From Dendrobium chrysotoxum (lineage: Eukaryota > Streptophyta > Magnoliopsida > Asparagales > Orchidaceae): a stretch of 64,000 bases of DNA. Positions 1 to 12,366 of this stretch are shown piece after piece (the first letter of the stretch is position 1; each line of letters begins with the position of its first letter). The position numbers and the translations under genes were made by a program. The DNA lies in assembly GCA_019925795.1 (NCBI GenBank), contig CM034304.1, positions 12,897,471-12,961,470 on the forward strand, written 5' to 3'. Below the pieces are notes generated by a model. That model was not told the origin of the DNA and searched no databases. It worked only from the letters and a program-made list of their open reading frames with translations.

Positions 1-2290
1 ATAAACTGTATAAAATTGGTTAAATTTTGATCGCCTTCATGTTTATCCCATATGTGTATGATGCCTATAGTTAGACAAATTCCATCAACAAATTCATGTA
101 TATCAACAAAATCTTATAGTATTTTTCATTTCTTTGGCATGCACAATGTGATATCTTAACTTTGAAAAAGAACAAGATCCCATCTTCGTTAAGTTATCCA
201 TACTAATCGCATGTCTTTTTAGCAATTTTGTCCACTACAATATATGATTCACATGTTAATATTAATTCATCTTTATATAATTCAAAATTACATAACTAAA
301 ACACATAATTGTTGATTTTTTTATGCAAAATCATTTGAATTCTATCTTTATATTTATTGGATTTGAACTTATCTATGGGAAACACCTTGACCCTCCTTTC
401 AGCACTAGTTAGACTAATTTAAATCAAAAAAGGAAGAGGCATAAAAGTAAGAAGAAAGCTCTAAGACTATTTTCTCTTTTGTGAATAATAGTTGGCATGA
501 AGTCCAAAAAATGCATCTCAACCCCATATTTATAGGGTTGGGAAGGATACATTAGAAGATATACCTAAGGATTAATATAATAAATATATGATTTGACTAC
601 TATAGATATGTGGACACATGGCTACAGTTGTGGATAAGACCTCGATGGGGCTACATGTGACTTGACCTTAGGACATCTTGATTAACTCTTATAACAAATA
701 GATATAACAAGTGCCTCTGGTTGATGTGCTAGTTGAATTAGTAAAGTTGTTATTGTTGGGTGGATGAATGTCTCCTGTTTATTTGATGAATGTCTCTATT
801 AGAGGCAAGTTATTTTGATGTAAGGTCCTTAATCAGGTGACCTCTTTTGATTTAAGTACCCTAGGTGTATCCCCCTTGGTTGGGGTGATTGTGCTCTAGG
901 TAAATTCCTCATGACCTAAGTGAGTGCCCTCTGTAGTCATGCTCTTCTACAGTGAAATTGCTTAATCTCCTATGATTTCTCAATGAACATGTCTAACATC
1001 CATAACTCGCTTAGATCCATGAACTGGGGTTTACAGTTAATTTCTTGATTCTCTTGTACTTTTTGAGGGTAACTTGTAAAAAGAATAAGTGAATTAAATA
1101 AAGCTTTTATTATTTTCATTAACAAGTAAAAGTGGCAAGTTACAAAAAAATATAAACATCATTAAAAAGGGAGTATTATTGCATTTCCAATTCATGGAGT
1201 CCCCTTCCCTAGTAAGGGGTAATTAGACTAATATAAAATAGATTGAGCAAAGACTGTGCTTTTACTTGGGGGCCTCAACTCTCTTGTAAGGATAGCCTAG
1301 CAACTTTCTTACTTTGCCTTGAGTTGAGATTACTTTAATTTTACTCAATCTACCCCATCTCTTATGTATTATTGGGTATCCTCCTAAGCTAATGTTTTTT
1401 TAGCATTAACTTCTATGCTCACCTGAGTTAAGAGTATTCAACTTTTGATTCAGGCTAGTCTTATAGCCTATCTTTTCATCTTATTCAATGGGCTTGCCAC
1501 AAGTGGTGAATTCCTTGAGTGCCAAAAAATGAAAATTCTAGATATTTATTAGGTGTTACTTATATTAAGGTTAGCTAGGCCTACTGGGTAACCTCTATTT
1601 AATAGTTCTTAGGGAGACATCATTGTTTTCCTTATGCTGGTCACTTGATATTTATAATGCCAACTCTATTTAGTGATGGCGAGTACTTATTCATTACAAA
1701 GATTTTAATCTCTTTTGTGAGTGGACTAGCATATTACTGATATGCTCAATTTCTCTATCTAGGATTTGTTAATAGTAACATTTGAAGAGATCGACATTTA
1801 TGCACATTGATAGGGGTGTTACTTTAAATTTAAAAAAAAATTATGACATATCATTACTTATTTGACCTCCTTGCCACATAATATTTCATCTTCACTATTC
1901 CCAATTATAAATTCTAATTAGATGTCACTTTATTCATCATTAATCTGTTCCTCACCTCATATATCTATCATTCTCATTGGAATTACCTTGCCTCCATCTT
2001 TAGCGACAAGCCGGATGATCTCGCTTATTAAGCTAAGGAATTCTTAAGTTATAAATCATAATCTTCCTTTGTTAATTATGAGGTGCTACATCAAATGCTA
2101 ATCTATCCTTTTCTTATATGGTTGAATTTTGTTTAGTAATTAAAGTTTCCTAATATTAACCTAAGTTATTAATATGTCAATTTTCAAGTATGAGGATAAC
2201 TAACTCCAAACTTGAGAGTTGGTTTATTAGATCCAACATTCTCGACATTTAAAGTATTTTAGCTAGATTTGATGGTGGCATACAAATACA
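1..2290. other. Intergenic AT-rich sequence, no gene seen
   Basis: No open frame above noise and no recognisable coding similarity in either strand. The sequence is AT-rich and non-repetitive within itself. It is repeated as 45672-47960 as part of the large duplication. It could be old transposon sequence that I do not recognise. Confidence 0.6.
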
Positions 2291-2533
2291 ACATCATCAT
2301 CATCATCATTAAGCCTTTGTTCCAGTATGTGGGGTTGGTTATATGAATTCTTTTTCTCTATTATGTTATATTAAGAGTCAAACTCTCATTGAAATCTAAT
2401 AAAGAAAGGTAATTTCAAATATTTTCTAACCATGTCTTTTTAGATCTACCTCTATCATTCTTAACATAAGCCAAATCTAATGCATCTACCCTCTAACCAG
2501 ATCATTAGAAGGCCAACATTTTATGTGACCAAA
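2291..2533 (-). mobile_element. RTE-type LINE fragment, antisense (3' part)
   Basis: A CAT trinucleotide run followed by the phrase AAGCCTTTGTTCCAGTATGT and GGGGTTGGTTATATGAATTC resembles the reverse strand of the 3' end of plant RTE LINEs, which commonly end in a simple trinucleotide repeat. Further on, the text around 2430-2530 resembles the reverse complement of the RT C-terminal coding region (the R-x-R-W-F-G-H-V region of the family). It is broken at 2533 by a solo LTR and resumes at 4165. Recognition is from memory of the family; a translated search would settle it. Confidence 0.5.
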
Positions 2534-4164
2534 TGATGGGGATGGTGTAGTAACCTAAAGAATTGTGAAAATGATTTTGAGCTCTATCAATCCCTAAACA
2601 ATACTTAGGTTTTCTTTAATATAAAAATTATAAAAATCTCACTTAATATATGTAAATATACATGCCAAATCAAGTAATATAGTGATAGAGTAGAGTAACA
2701 ATCCCACAAGAAAGATTCTGTACTTGCAAATACTAGTGCTGTCTACTTTAACTACAACAATTATCCTACTCAATAAAAATAAGTTTGGTAGAGATTTAAT
2801 CACTTAATTTAAAATAAAAAAATTTAAATGAAATATCATTTGGATAAATTTTTTTAGATTATAAAATATAAATATAATATATTTCCTAATGATTCTCTTT
2901 TATATTGATTATATTTAGAGCAAATGCATCACCAACTGCTCAGTCAATCATGAAGAGATAAATGATAGATTAAACCTTCCAATCTCAATACCAATCTAAA
3001 CTCTTATAGACTGTCATCCTATGAGAATCTTAGAAGAATAAGTAAAGCATGTACTGTTAAAACCCCCTCATGATAATTTATCTCTATAAATTTGATAATG
3101 GTAAGTACTATGTCTATCTGCGCATCATACTAATCTAACATACCTGGTTGTGCCTGCTTTTTTATTCTTAGGCTTCACATTACACCTGATATTAACTATA
3201 TATATGACCACTGTATGCATTAAATGAAGACTTAGTATATTGAAAACATCATGAAATTATTAATAAAGAGACTTCATTAGTACTCCATATTTCATTTACA
3301 CTATCAATCCAAAACTAGATAATTTTGCCAGACATGAAGAACAAGTGAAGCAAATTCATTTTCATTAATTGTACAAAAGATAAAGAGTAATAAAGAAAAG
3401 ATATCACTGGATGGGTTCAATGATCTCCTCTACACTCCTCCTTGAACTTATATAATTGCTTCCACAAACACAAGCCAAGCACTCTAATGTAATGTATCTA
3501 GTACTTCCTAGAATTCCCTTAGTTGTCACTCCTAAGGAAAAATCAGAGCAACACTATAAGGACTAAAATTAAATAAGTGATTGAACTCTTCTACTAATAT
3601 TATAAATGAACTATTTATAAAAAAATACATAAAATAGATTCTAATACTGTGGCGCTTGAGACATTTGTGCTGCGGCTCTCATAATATGAACTAATGTTGC
3701 AGAGCTGAAGGGCTTTCTCTACTGCAGCGCTTCCTAATATGGACATGCTGTTTAATGAAATGATGTGTCACTTCGTTGGAAGATCATGACATGAATGATT
3801 ACAACTATAGCGCCATAGCGCTGCTGACGGCTGAGTGCTACGGCATCCACATGGCACTCCCTTAACTTGGCAGAGCTGGAATTTTGCGCCATAGTGCTAT
3901 GCAGACATAGACTAGGCTTTGATGTGCTAACTCTTTTGATGATGTGGCACTGCCAAAAAGAGACTGGGCGCCATCATGTCTATATTTGGGCGCTTCGATA
4001 ATGTCAATGATGACACTGCAGCGGTATAATATCCGACCTCGTGGCATTGTACCATACTTAAAAAATTTACCCATTTCTTGTATTTTTCTACACAAACATT
4101 ACTAAAATCATATATTTTCACTAATGAATTAACCCATAAACTACAACATTATTTAAACTTATCA
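2534..4164. mobile_element. Solo LTR (1631 bp) with 5-bp target site duplication
   Basis: It starts TGATGGGG and ends CTTATCA, giving the TG...CA ends of an LTR with TGAT/ATCA terminal inverted bases. It is flanked on both sides by CCAAA (2529-2533 and 4165-4169), a perfect 5-bp target duplication. The flanks read continuously as RTE LINE sequence once the insert is taken out. There is no coding capacity, so it is best read as a solo LTR left by LTR-LTR recombination of an unidentified LTR retrotransposon. GC-rich words around GCGCCATAG and GCGCTGCTG near 3810-3900 contrast with the AT-rich flanks. The small minus-strand open frames inside are not convincing genes. Confidence 0.7.
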
Positions 4165-4262
4165 CCAAACCATCTAAGGCGACTCTCTAATCTTATTTAC
4201 CACTAGAGCTACTCTGACCATTCACGTATATGCTCGTTTCATATGTTGTCTCTAAGAGTAAA
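4165..4262 (-). mobile_element. RTE-type LINE fragment, continuation after the solo LTR
   Basis: Reads as the continuation of the antisense RTE fragment at 2291-2533: ACCAAACCATCTAAGGCGAC and the following bases through ATATGCTCGTTTC resemble the reverse complement of the RTE LINE RT C-terminal region. The junction with the solo LTR carries the CCAAA duplication. Function is lost. Confidence 0.5.
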
Positions 4263-4998
4263 GCTGCTCATCCAAATGAGATAAAGATATTTCATAGAGA
4301 GGATCAAATTTACCATTTTTTAAGTTTGAGTCCACTGGGCTGTTGAACTTTCTCTTTGGTGACTTTGAGTAAGTTGAATTTTCACTTGATGAGTTTAATA
4401 TTTAGATGAGTCGAGTACAAAGTGACAAGTTCCCCTAATCCTAGTAACAAAAAGTGTAAATTCCCTAAGTTTTGAATAAATAACTTTTTTATCAACTGGG
4501 GTTTTCTCTCCCCCACTCACCTATGCGTGTGTGTGTGTGTGGTGGTGGGGGGGGGGGGGGGGTATGTTGTTCAATGATGGGCCAATAGGTTTCAATGATG
4601 CCATGTATTGAGGTCAATGCCCTATCACTAATCACACCCTATAGATCATCCATATGATCCTCTCCTCCATCTCCATAAGTTGATGATGAGTTGTAAAGTC
4701 CTGGTTCTCAATGTCGGTAGATCTCTTCTTATCATGCTGCTCTACTTCTCATGTATAGCCATTGGAATCAATCTATATTTACTACACCTAAGAAAATATT
4801 GGTCCCAAATTTAGATGTATGATGTAAGAATATAAAGGCTATCTTTTTGTTCTTCTATATCTTTTTCCTCTTTGGCTTTATTAAGATAAATAATAACCCT
4901 AAGTAATATTAAAGGTGACATGACTTGTCATAAAGGGTGTCTATTTTCTTAATCCACTCTCTATTTTTTATTTTAATTTTCTTTCTCTATTATTTTAT
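4263..4998. other. Non-coding spacer with GT run and G homopolymer
   Basis: No gene seen. Contains a short (GT)n run followed by a run of about 18 G near 4545-4562, then AT-rich sequence up to the start of clear homology to the Tat/Ogre LTR family. Repeated at 49935-50668. Confidence 0.6.
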
Positions 4999-5023
4999 TG
5001 ACCTCATTTTTGTATGAGGTCAG

Positions 5024-5650
5024 TAGGATCAATCCAGACCTTAGGATCTTTTCAGTCCTTAGGATCAATCTTGAACCTATGATTAATCTAATCTTAGATC
5101 AATACAGACTTTAATATCAATCCAGATTCAAATTAATCTTGACCCTATATCTATTCAAGTTTCAGATCAACCCAGACCTTAAGTCAACCTATTCAAAACT
5201 CAAATCAATCCAAATCGTAAGATAATTTTAGCCTCTGATTAATCTAAATTTTAGTTCAATCTAGATTCAATCTCCAAATCTATTCAGGACCTTAGGCCCT
5301 ATTCTAGACACTAAGATCCTTTTAAAATCTAGACCCTATGATCTACTTAGGTCCTAGAATTCTTCTAGAGCCCAAGCCTTAGGATCTCTAGACCTTAGGA
5401 TCCTTCTAGAGTTTAGACCCTGGGACCCTCACAAACTGTAGGATGTTTCCTAGACTCCAGATCTTAAGATCTATTCTAGATCCTAGGATTCTTCCAGACC
5501 CTAGGTCCTTAGATTTACCTAAACCTTAAGATTAATCCAGATATTATATCAATCTTGACTCTGATCTATTCCTGTTTTAAATCAACCTTAACCTCAAGCC
5601 AATCCAGATCTTCAATCAACCCAGTCCTTAAATATATCCAGACTCCAGAT
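5024..5650 (+). repeat. Degenerate short repeats in LTR2 U3
   Basis: Many diverged copies of a short phrase close to AGACCYTAGGATC, with spacer words such as CAATCCAGA and TCTAGA, spread irregularly with 20-40 bp spacing. This looks like an old minisatellite in the upstream part of the LTR. Repeated at 50694-51320. Confidence 0.6.
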
Positions 5651-6759
5651 ATATCCATATTTTATCCTAATTCAAGCCTTAATCTTGCTTTAATCTAGCT
5701 CTAACCCTATCTAATCATTTTATGATCACCCAAATGATCATAAATGACTTAGATAATTCAAGCTCAGGCATTCAAATCCAAAGTCCAATTCAAATCCAAA
5801 TTTCAAGATTCAAACCCAAGGCTTAAAGACCTAGTCCTGAAAGCCTTTTCCAGTGAATCTTTTGAACACTTCAAAACCCTATCAAATGACCTCTAATCCG
5901 GGGTCTGTAAGTTGCATACTGATGTGAAATATCTCTAGAGGCAACCCTCCAAATTTCAGCTCATTCTTAGATCTCTAACCCAATAAAATCGATAAATTTC
6001 CAAAGGCTGTAAAAACCTTTAAATTTTTACAACCTATGCCACTCGACCTTGCACCTAGTGGATTTTGACCTTCGAGCTTCCTCCAAAGCCTCCAACCACT
6101 TCTAGACCCTTGATTATGATTCATTGAACAATAAACTATATTTTTTTGGACTCATTTTGACCTCCAGTTGACTAAAGTTTAGAATGACCAAAATACCCCT
6201 TTGGGTGTGAATAGTCACTTTGGACTAAATGAGTTCCAAATCAAATGCAACCACTTCCAGCAAGTTTAAAATATCAAACTAAATCTGTTGGACCCAAAAT
6301 CAGACCCTGGGTTAACCTGGTTGACCAAGATCAGCCAAATCAATGAGTTAGATTGGGTAAATTCTCAAACCCTAGTTTAGGGCACATAGACTTAAATAGC
6401 TTTCTAGAATGCACGTTTTAAGCTATTAAAATTACTCCAAATTAATTCTCTTCATGTATGCTTTCTACATTTATAATTTCATTAACTGGTTTAAGATAAC
6501 GAGCTTAAAAACCTATTCTTAGGGTTTTCCAGTTCATCCGCATCCATGTGCAAAATGTGGACTGTTGATCTCACGATAAATGGTCCAGATTTCTTCATAT
6601 CCTGGGTCTACTAAACCGCACGGCTTCTACGTCGTTCAGGATCCCTGTTCCATGAGATCAGGGCCTTTCGTTACATACGGTAGAGGATCAAGCGGCTGCC
6701 GCAAACTGCTGAGTCATTTAAGTTAAAATGTGTGGGGCCCGCTGTGCATCGAATTGGAT

Positions 6760-6791
6760 GGCAATGATTGGTGGTGGCACCAATCATTGCC
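6760..6791 (+). promoter_or_regulatory. Perfect hairpin with HD-Zip II-type sites in LTR2
   Basis: Arms GGCAATGATTGGTG and CACCAATCATTGCC (14 bp, perfect) around a 4-base loop. CAATSATTG motifs lie at 6762-6770, 6781-6789 and 6791-6799; this nonamer is the published consensus for class II HD-Zip proteins. A G-box (CACGTG, 6841-6846) follows. The equivalent block in LTR1 is at 29000-29045. Binding is inferred, not shown. Confidence 0.5.
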
Positions 6792-6938
6792 AATGATTGG
6801 GCGCCGCCACCGTGATTTGCAGCGCCCAATCAAGGGCTGCCACGTGGCTCTCCCGCCACCGGCCGAATTTGATTATTATTATTATTTTTAATTTTAATTT
6901 GAAACTATTTTAAATTCAAATTTCTTTAAAATTATTTT

Positions 6939-6941
<3 letters not shown>

Positions 6942-6996
<55 letters not shown>
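6942..6996. repeat. (AT)n microsatellite
   Basis: Uninterrupted AT dinucleotide run inside LTR2. Its counterpart in the right copy (from about 52615) is shorter, one of the differences between the two copies of the large duplication. A second (AT)n run lies at about 7757-7786. Confidence 0.9.
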
Positions 6997-7004
<8 letters not shown>

Positions 7005-7754
7005 TATTTCTAGATAGTTAAATATTTTAAATTAAAATTAATACGATTTTAAATTTTAAAATTTAATTTATTTTAAATAATTTGAATTATTTAAATATTT
7101 GATTACTTAATTAATATGTAATTAAATATTTAATTAAACATTTTCAAAAATAAAAAATTTATTTTAGATAATTTTAAATAATTAAAGAATTAATTATAAT
7201 ATTTAATTCTAAATTAATTTAATTTAATAATTATCTATATTTCATATAATTTTTTTAATTAATTAAATATTTAACTATTTGACAAATATTTAATTAAGAT
7301 TGATTTAATATAATCTCAATTTTTTTTTTTTTGCATAAAATCATTTCAAATAACTTAAAATTCTAGAAAAAAATTAAGACTTAATTTAATTTAATTTAAT
7401 TTAATTTTTTAATATTGATTAATATTTTAATTAATTTAAATAGTTTAATTAACTTAAAATTCTAAAAATTCAATATAAATTTAATTTAACTCATAAAAAT
7501 ACATGCAACACTTTAAATTCTCAGAAAATTAAAGATTTTAATTTAAATATTATTTTCAAATAATTTTAAGTATTAAATTATTTTAATATCTAACTAATAC
7601 TTAAATAAACATTATATTAAATGTTTAAATAAAAAAATTATTTTTAAATTATTTTAAAGTGACCAAGAGGATCTCTTAAAAATAAAATATTTTGAAATTA
7701 ATTTAAAATTAATTTTCATAATATTTTGAAATATGTTAAGATTTGTATTTTCAA

Positions 7755-7790
<36 letters not shown>

Positions 7791-10700
7791 TAAAATTCTA
7801 TTTTAAAATTACATATATTTTAAATTTTTAAAATTTGAGAGATCCCTTGAAATTTTAAACATAGCTTGAGCATGCGAATAGAATTAATGGGGAGTGGTCA
7901 TTAATCAATGAGCAATTAGTTTTGTTAATTGTTCATTGATTAAGTCTCTTAATTAATTAAGTTATCTTAAGCTTGCATGTATGAGAAGCACACACCACCT
8001 AGTCTAAGCTCTTCTAGACTTAAGGACTTGAATGTATTTGTATGCCTTTATATATGTGTATGTCAAGGGTTAGTAACTTTGATTTGAACCCATCAAACTT
8101 AGTGACATCATTAAGGATTTTGATTAAAAAAACTAGAAGAATTATAGAAATTAGGACACACATCCTTTAACTTGAAACTTAGAACATTTAAACTCAGTGG
8201 CATGCTCAGCTTATAAAAATTTCCCCACTGAATTTTGAAGTCATTAAGCTCTTTCATTAACTTAATCAAAATTAAACCTTAAATAAGCCTTAAAATATTT
8301 TCAAAAATATAATAAATCAAATTTAAACCCTAAAAAATACAAATAATATCTCTAACTAACTAGAATTGAACCCTTAATCAATGAAAAATAAATCCCCTTG
8401 ACTGGACTTTAAAATCAAGCTTAATTTAATTTTAATTAAAATTTAATATTTAATTAATTTAATTAATTTAATTTATTAAAAATATTTAAAACTCCAAAAA
8501 TTCTCAAACACTTGATAATCACTCCTTAGATCATTCTGAGCTTTGGGGGGTGATTTCATGAAGTTTGGAGGTCATTTGGACTCAAATCAATAAAATGCCC
8601 TTAATTAAGCAAATTTTGAAAATTCAATAATTCACCAAACTTCATAAATTCATAACTAATTCAAATGAACTATAAATTAAGTAAACTCAAAGGCATTAAA
8701 CTCATATTAAGGTCTAATATTTATCAAAAATATCAAGTTTCTAAAAATCATTCAAATTTAAAAAAAGTCAACCTTTGGTCAAACTTAATTAAATTCAGGT
8801 CAAAACTTCAAACCTTCATAACAAAAAATAGAAAACTCTAAATCCAGCATACTTATAGTCTAACTGATTATATTAAGATCTAGTATTTTAATAAAATATT
8901 AACTTTCTAGAAATCACTTTTAATCAAAATATTAACTTTTGACCCCTTAATTAAATAATTAAAATAATCCAAAAAATTCTAAAATTTAATAATCATCAAA
9001 ACTTCTAGAAAACATCAATTTAACATTAAAATCAGAAACTAATCAATTTAAATAAAATTTATCAACTCTTAAATCTTAATCAAAATCAAATTTACTTGAT
9101 CATATCGGGTACTACTTAGTAACCCAAGCCTATGAGGCTATTAAATTAGCCCCAAGAAAGGTGAAATAAACTTCATGGCCTCGGTGAGCAACAAAGGTGA
9201 TATCCAAAAAATAATTAAAATTAATTTTAAAATAAATTTAAATCATTTAGACTTAAACTCAAATTAAAAACTCCCTTAAGCCTTTCAATCAACCACAACA
9301 TCAAACAACTTTAACAAATTGCCCTACTTAGGAGATATCCAAACCACACACCCTACCTCACACACTTTAGATGTTTTTCTAGAACAACCAACTCTAGTAT
9401 TAGGCTAGCTGGTGTTTACTTTTCTACTACTTGCGTGTGCCGGGTTTTCCATGATTTTACTGCATGCTGTTTGCTAGTAGTAGAATTGATTGATTGTTTA
9501 TTTATTTACTACACTCTGTGTTGATTTGATTGTACATTAGATCTACCCCTAGCTAGGGATGAATTGTACTAATTCAATCTTATGTAGTGGTCATGCTCGC
9601 ACATGGAATTTAAAATTAAAAGGGGGCAAAATAATTAAGCTTTATAATTGACATATTTTGTGCAATGCTAAGAATGCTAAGACCCCTTTTAAATTAAAAG
9701 AGCATGGCCAAACGTGGCTATGATTTGAGTATTTTAATTTCAAATATTAAATGCTTGAGATTAAATTAGCTACTTGGGATGTTAATATAATTGTTGATTA
9801 TTATGATAACCATGTAGGATCGAGTCTAGATTTTTCTTTTAAATTTAAACGTAATTTGATTTGAATTAAGTTGTAAGTGTTAAGTGCTTTGAGATGATAT
9901 ATTTATATCTAACTTGAATTCCAAAGAGGAGAAGATATCTCTAAGGGGAGAGTCTTCCTCCATTTGGAAGATCAAGCTAGTATACTTCCAAAATATCCAA
10001 GGAGAAAAGGTAACACCCCTATTCATGGGGAGTTTCTTTTTATTTGGATATCCGAAGCCGACGATCCAAGGAGTTCCAAGAAGATGAAGAAATAAAGAAT
10101 AAGAAGATTCCAAAATCTCAAATTCACTTGAGTCTTAGGAGTAGAATTTGGGTTGTAGTTAGTGATACCCGGCCACTTTTACTTTTCCTGTAGACCCTAG
10201 GTTGTATAATTAAAAGGTACTTGCCTTTGGACTTTTAATTTGAATATTATATTTAATTGATTTAATATTTAATTGATTTGATTGATGTGTTGATTTTGAT
10301 CTAGAATTGTATGATTTTAGTAGTTTTTTGGCACTTTTGCATACAGATTTTAATTTAGCCTAGAATCTGATCGAAGGGTCGTGAGGACACGCTTAAAACT
10401 ATTTCTACTTAAATAAAATTTAAAATATTTAGGCTCAGATAGAAACAACAACGCCTTTAAGAAGTAAGCCCGGATCGCCAGGAGTTTTTCATGCATTCAT
10501 ATTAGATCTTCTTTACCTTGTTGGCACCTCCACGCTTGCGAGTTCTGGTAGGCCACCTGACCTATTAGGGTGGAGTCCTGTCAAGGGGATGTTGTGCAAT
10601 ATCTAGGATAAAATCTATTTTTAAGCCTGATTTTAAAATTGCTTCATTCTAATTTAAAGCATTCGAGTCAACTAGCATGCATCTCATTAGTAACAAATTA

Positions 10701-11804
10701 AAATTGAGTTTAATTCTTAATTGCATTTCTTGCTTAAGCATTTCACCCAATATATGTCAGGGGGTCAATTAGGAATCTGCTCTAGATGTCGACCCCAGCT
10801 CCTTAAACTTATCTTAAATAACATCCTTAACTAATATTCCATTTAAAGATCAGACACATGATTTTGAAGCGCTTAGGTGGATTAACTGGCTCCCTAATCC
10901 AGGCTAGTGTAAGTCTAGATCCTGTATTACATTAGCTAGGATCCGGGTTACATATTTTCAGTACCTATTTTATACTTCAATTATGAGGTAAATTTTTAAT
11001 CTTAAGACCTCAACCTCCAGGAATCTAATTCCCACTTTCTAATAAAATTGATCATTCAAATATTAAATCTCTTTCAATCAAACTCAAGCCCAACACTTAG
11101 GATAGGTTGGGGTATTTTTTAAAGTAATTCAGAATATCAATACACCTCCTACCATACCTCCCTTGACTCTAGAAATAATTGTTCAAATTTGACCCATTCC
11201 CAGTTTAAAATCCCAAACCTTATTTTCCTTTAATATCAATCTTTAAAATCTAAATAAAATTTGTATCACTATTTTAATCAAGAGTATTCATAGGAAAATT
11301 CTTGTTTCCTATGATGTAATTAACTATGAGGCCTTGCGCTCGTCGGAGATTTAGAAACCTAGACCAGATTTCAAAATCAAGCTTTTTAAAACTTTAATTA
11401 ATTATCTTTAAGAAATTTAAAAGTCAACGATCATTATCATCATTTTCAAATGATCGATAACAGACGATATCCTCTTTCCTCAGGGAGATATATCATACTA
11501 TTATCATAACTTTGATTATGAAATTAATGATCTCTTACCAAAATTATTATAGTCAAACAATGGATACATTATTTTGATCCTTCGGGATCATATATTATTT
11601 CTTCTTGAGTTTGACTATGATAATCAGGATAAATTCAAAATTTTATAATCTGAGCCTATTAGAGAACGGTATATTTTTGAGATGATATATCATTCATAAT
11701 AAGTGTTCAATTCTAAAATTAAAAATTTTAGAAATTAAAAATTTCTAAAAAAAATTAAATCCTTTTTTAAAACTAAATATATATATTTCAATCAAACAAA
11801 AAAA

Positions 11805-11822
11805 TGGTGACTCCGCTAGGAA
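11805..11822 (+). other. Primer binding site of element 2 (left copy)
   Basis: TGGTGACTCCGCTAGGAA lies just past the end of LTR2. It matches the tRNA-Arg-type plant primer binding site TGGCGACTCCGCTGGGGA with three transitions (C to T, and G to A twice), the pattern expected from deamination of methylated cytosine in an old copy. Reverse transcription would start here from the 3' end of the tRNA. The right copy is at 57483. Confidence 0.65.
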
Positions 11823-12366
11823 TTATCTCTCTGTCCATCTTTAATAGCGATACAAATTTTATTGAATAAGTGGTTCTAACTTCATTTCTTCCATTGGTCC
11901 ATCTCCTATTTCTTTCTTGGGTGAATGTGTCCAACTCAATTAAGACATGTGAAAAGAGAGGTGAGTGTAGGAAACCTCCCTCCAAGTATGGCTTTGAGAT
12001 TTTGCCTCCAATTTAATTGGTAGAGCAAAAGAGTCAAGCTAAATCCCATTCAAACCTTTCTATAAATGTTAGAAACTCATGTGCTTAAATTAATCAACAG
12101 CATGCTAAGTTATATAACTTATAGAAGGTCCCCCAACCTCAAAAATCAAATTCTCAAAATCTTTGTCAAAGTCCAGATCTCTTTCAAAATCTAAATGGCA
12201 TATACCATATATCACTATATATTAGATTGTAACCTTTACAATTCAATATATGTGATTGATTGTATAAGTCAATTTCAAATTCAAGTTAAAATTTGATCCT
12301 TCTAGTGAAGTTTACCTTCGACATTTCAATCTCAAATCACCCATCGGGATGAAAGAGTCGGGCCAA
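11823..12366 (+). other. Leader of element 2, left copy, cut by the gap
   Basis: Non-coding sequence downstream of the primer binding site. It ends at 12366 inside the first unit (from about 12320) of a degenerate 270-300 bp tandem array that is complete in the right copy (57998-59000). Confidence 0.7.

Larger units (their letters stand above)
4999..11798 (+). mobile_element. LTR2, left copy: long Tat/Ogre-type 5' LTR
   Basis: Co-linear with the element 1 3' LTR (27.6-34.65 kb) and, in reverse, with LTR3 (34655-39215). Shared landmarks in order: the palindrome TGACCTCAT/ATGAGGTCA (4999-5022, also in LTR3), the phrase CTGGGTTAACCTGGTTGACC near 6307, a CAATGATTG hairpin block (6760-6799), CACGTG at 6841, a cluster of CTAGTATTT-type repeats near 8630-8930, and AAGCGCTTAGGTGGATTAAC near 10868. 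A degenerate primer binding site follows at 11805. The left boundary is the limit of homology, not a proven LTR end. Compared with LTR1 and LTR3 it seems to have lost the TATA/TSS segment near 6340-6356. No open frame of note. Confidence 0.65.
1..12366 (+). repeat. Left copy of a 12.4-kb direct duplication (matches 45672-58044)
   Basis: The whole stretch reads almost base for base like 45672-58044 in the same orientation. Differences I saw are mainly single-base changes in homopolymers and AT-repeat lengths, plus a few real substitutions (T/G at 5547, G/A at 5574, TT/CC at 6179-6180, T/C at 11179). It contains RTE LINE debris with a solo LTR, a long Tat/Ogre-type LTR, a primer binding site and part of a leader, and it stops at the N gap. 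The duplication may continue left of the window. No cellular gene is visible. Either two haplotypes of one locus were placed in series or this is a very recent segmental duplication. Confidence 0.95.

Noticed and set aside
3862..4121. Minus-strand open frames of 64-77 codons (also at 49532-49791)
   Set aside because: They lie inside the solo LTR, overlap each other in different frames and show no recognisable motif. They are identical in both copies only because the whole block is duplicated.
4545..4562. G homopolymer as a G-quadruplex regulatory element
   Set aside because: A run of about 18 G next to a GT repeat is more likely a microsatellite; no gene or promoter is near it.
4999..11798. 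LTR2 left copy as the 5' LTR of element 1
   Set aside because: It is clearly diverged from the element 1 3' LTR, is followed by its own primer binding site, and the real 5' LTR end is at 12867-13337.
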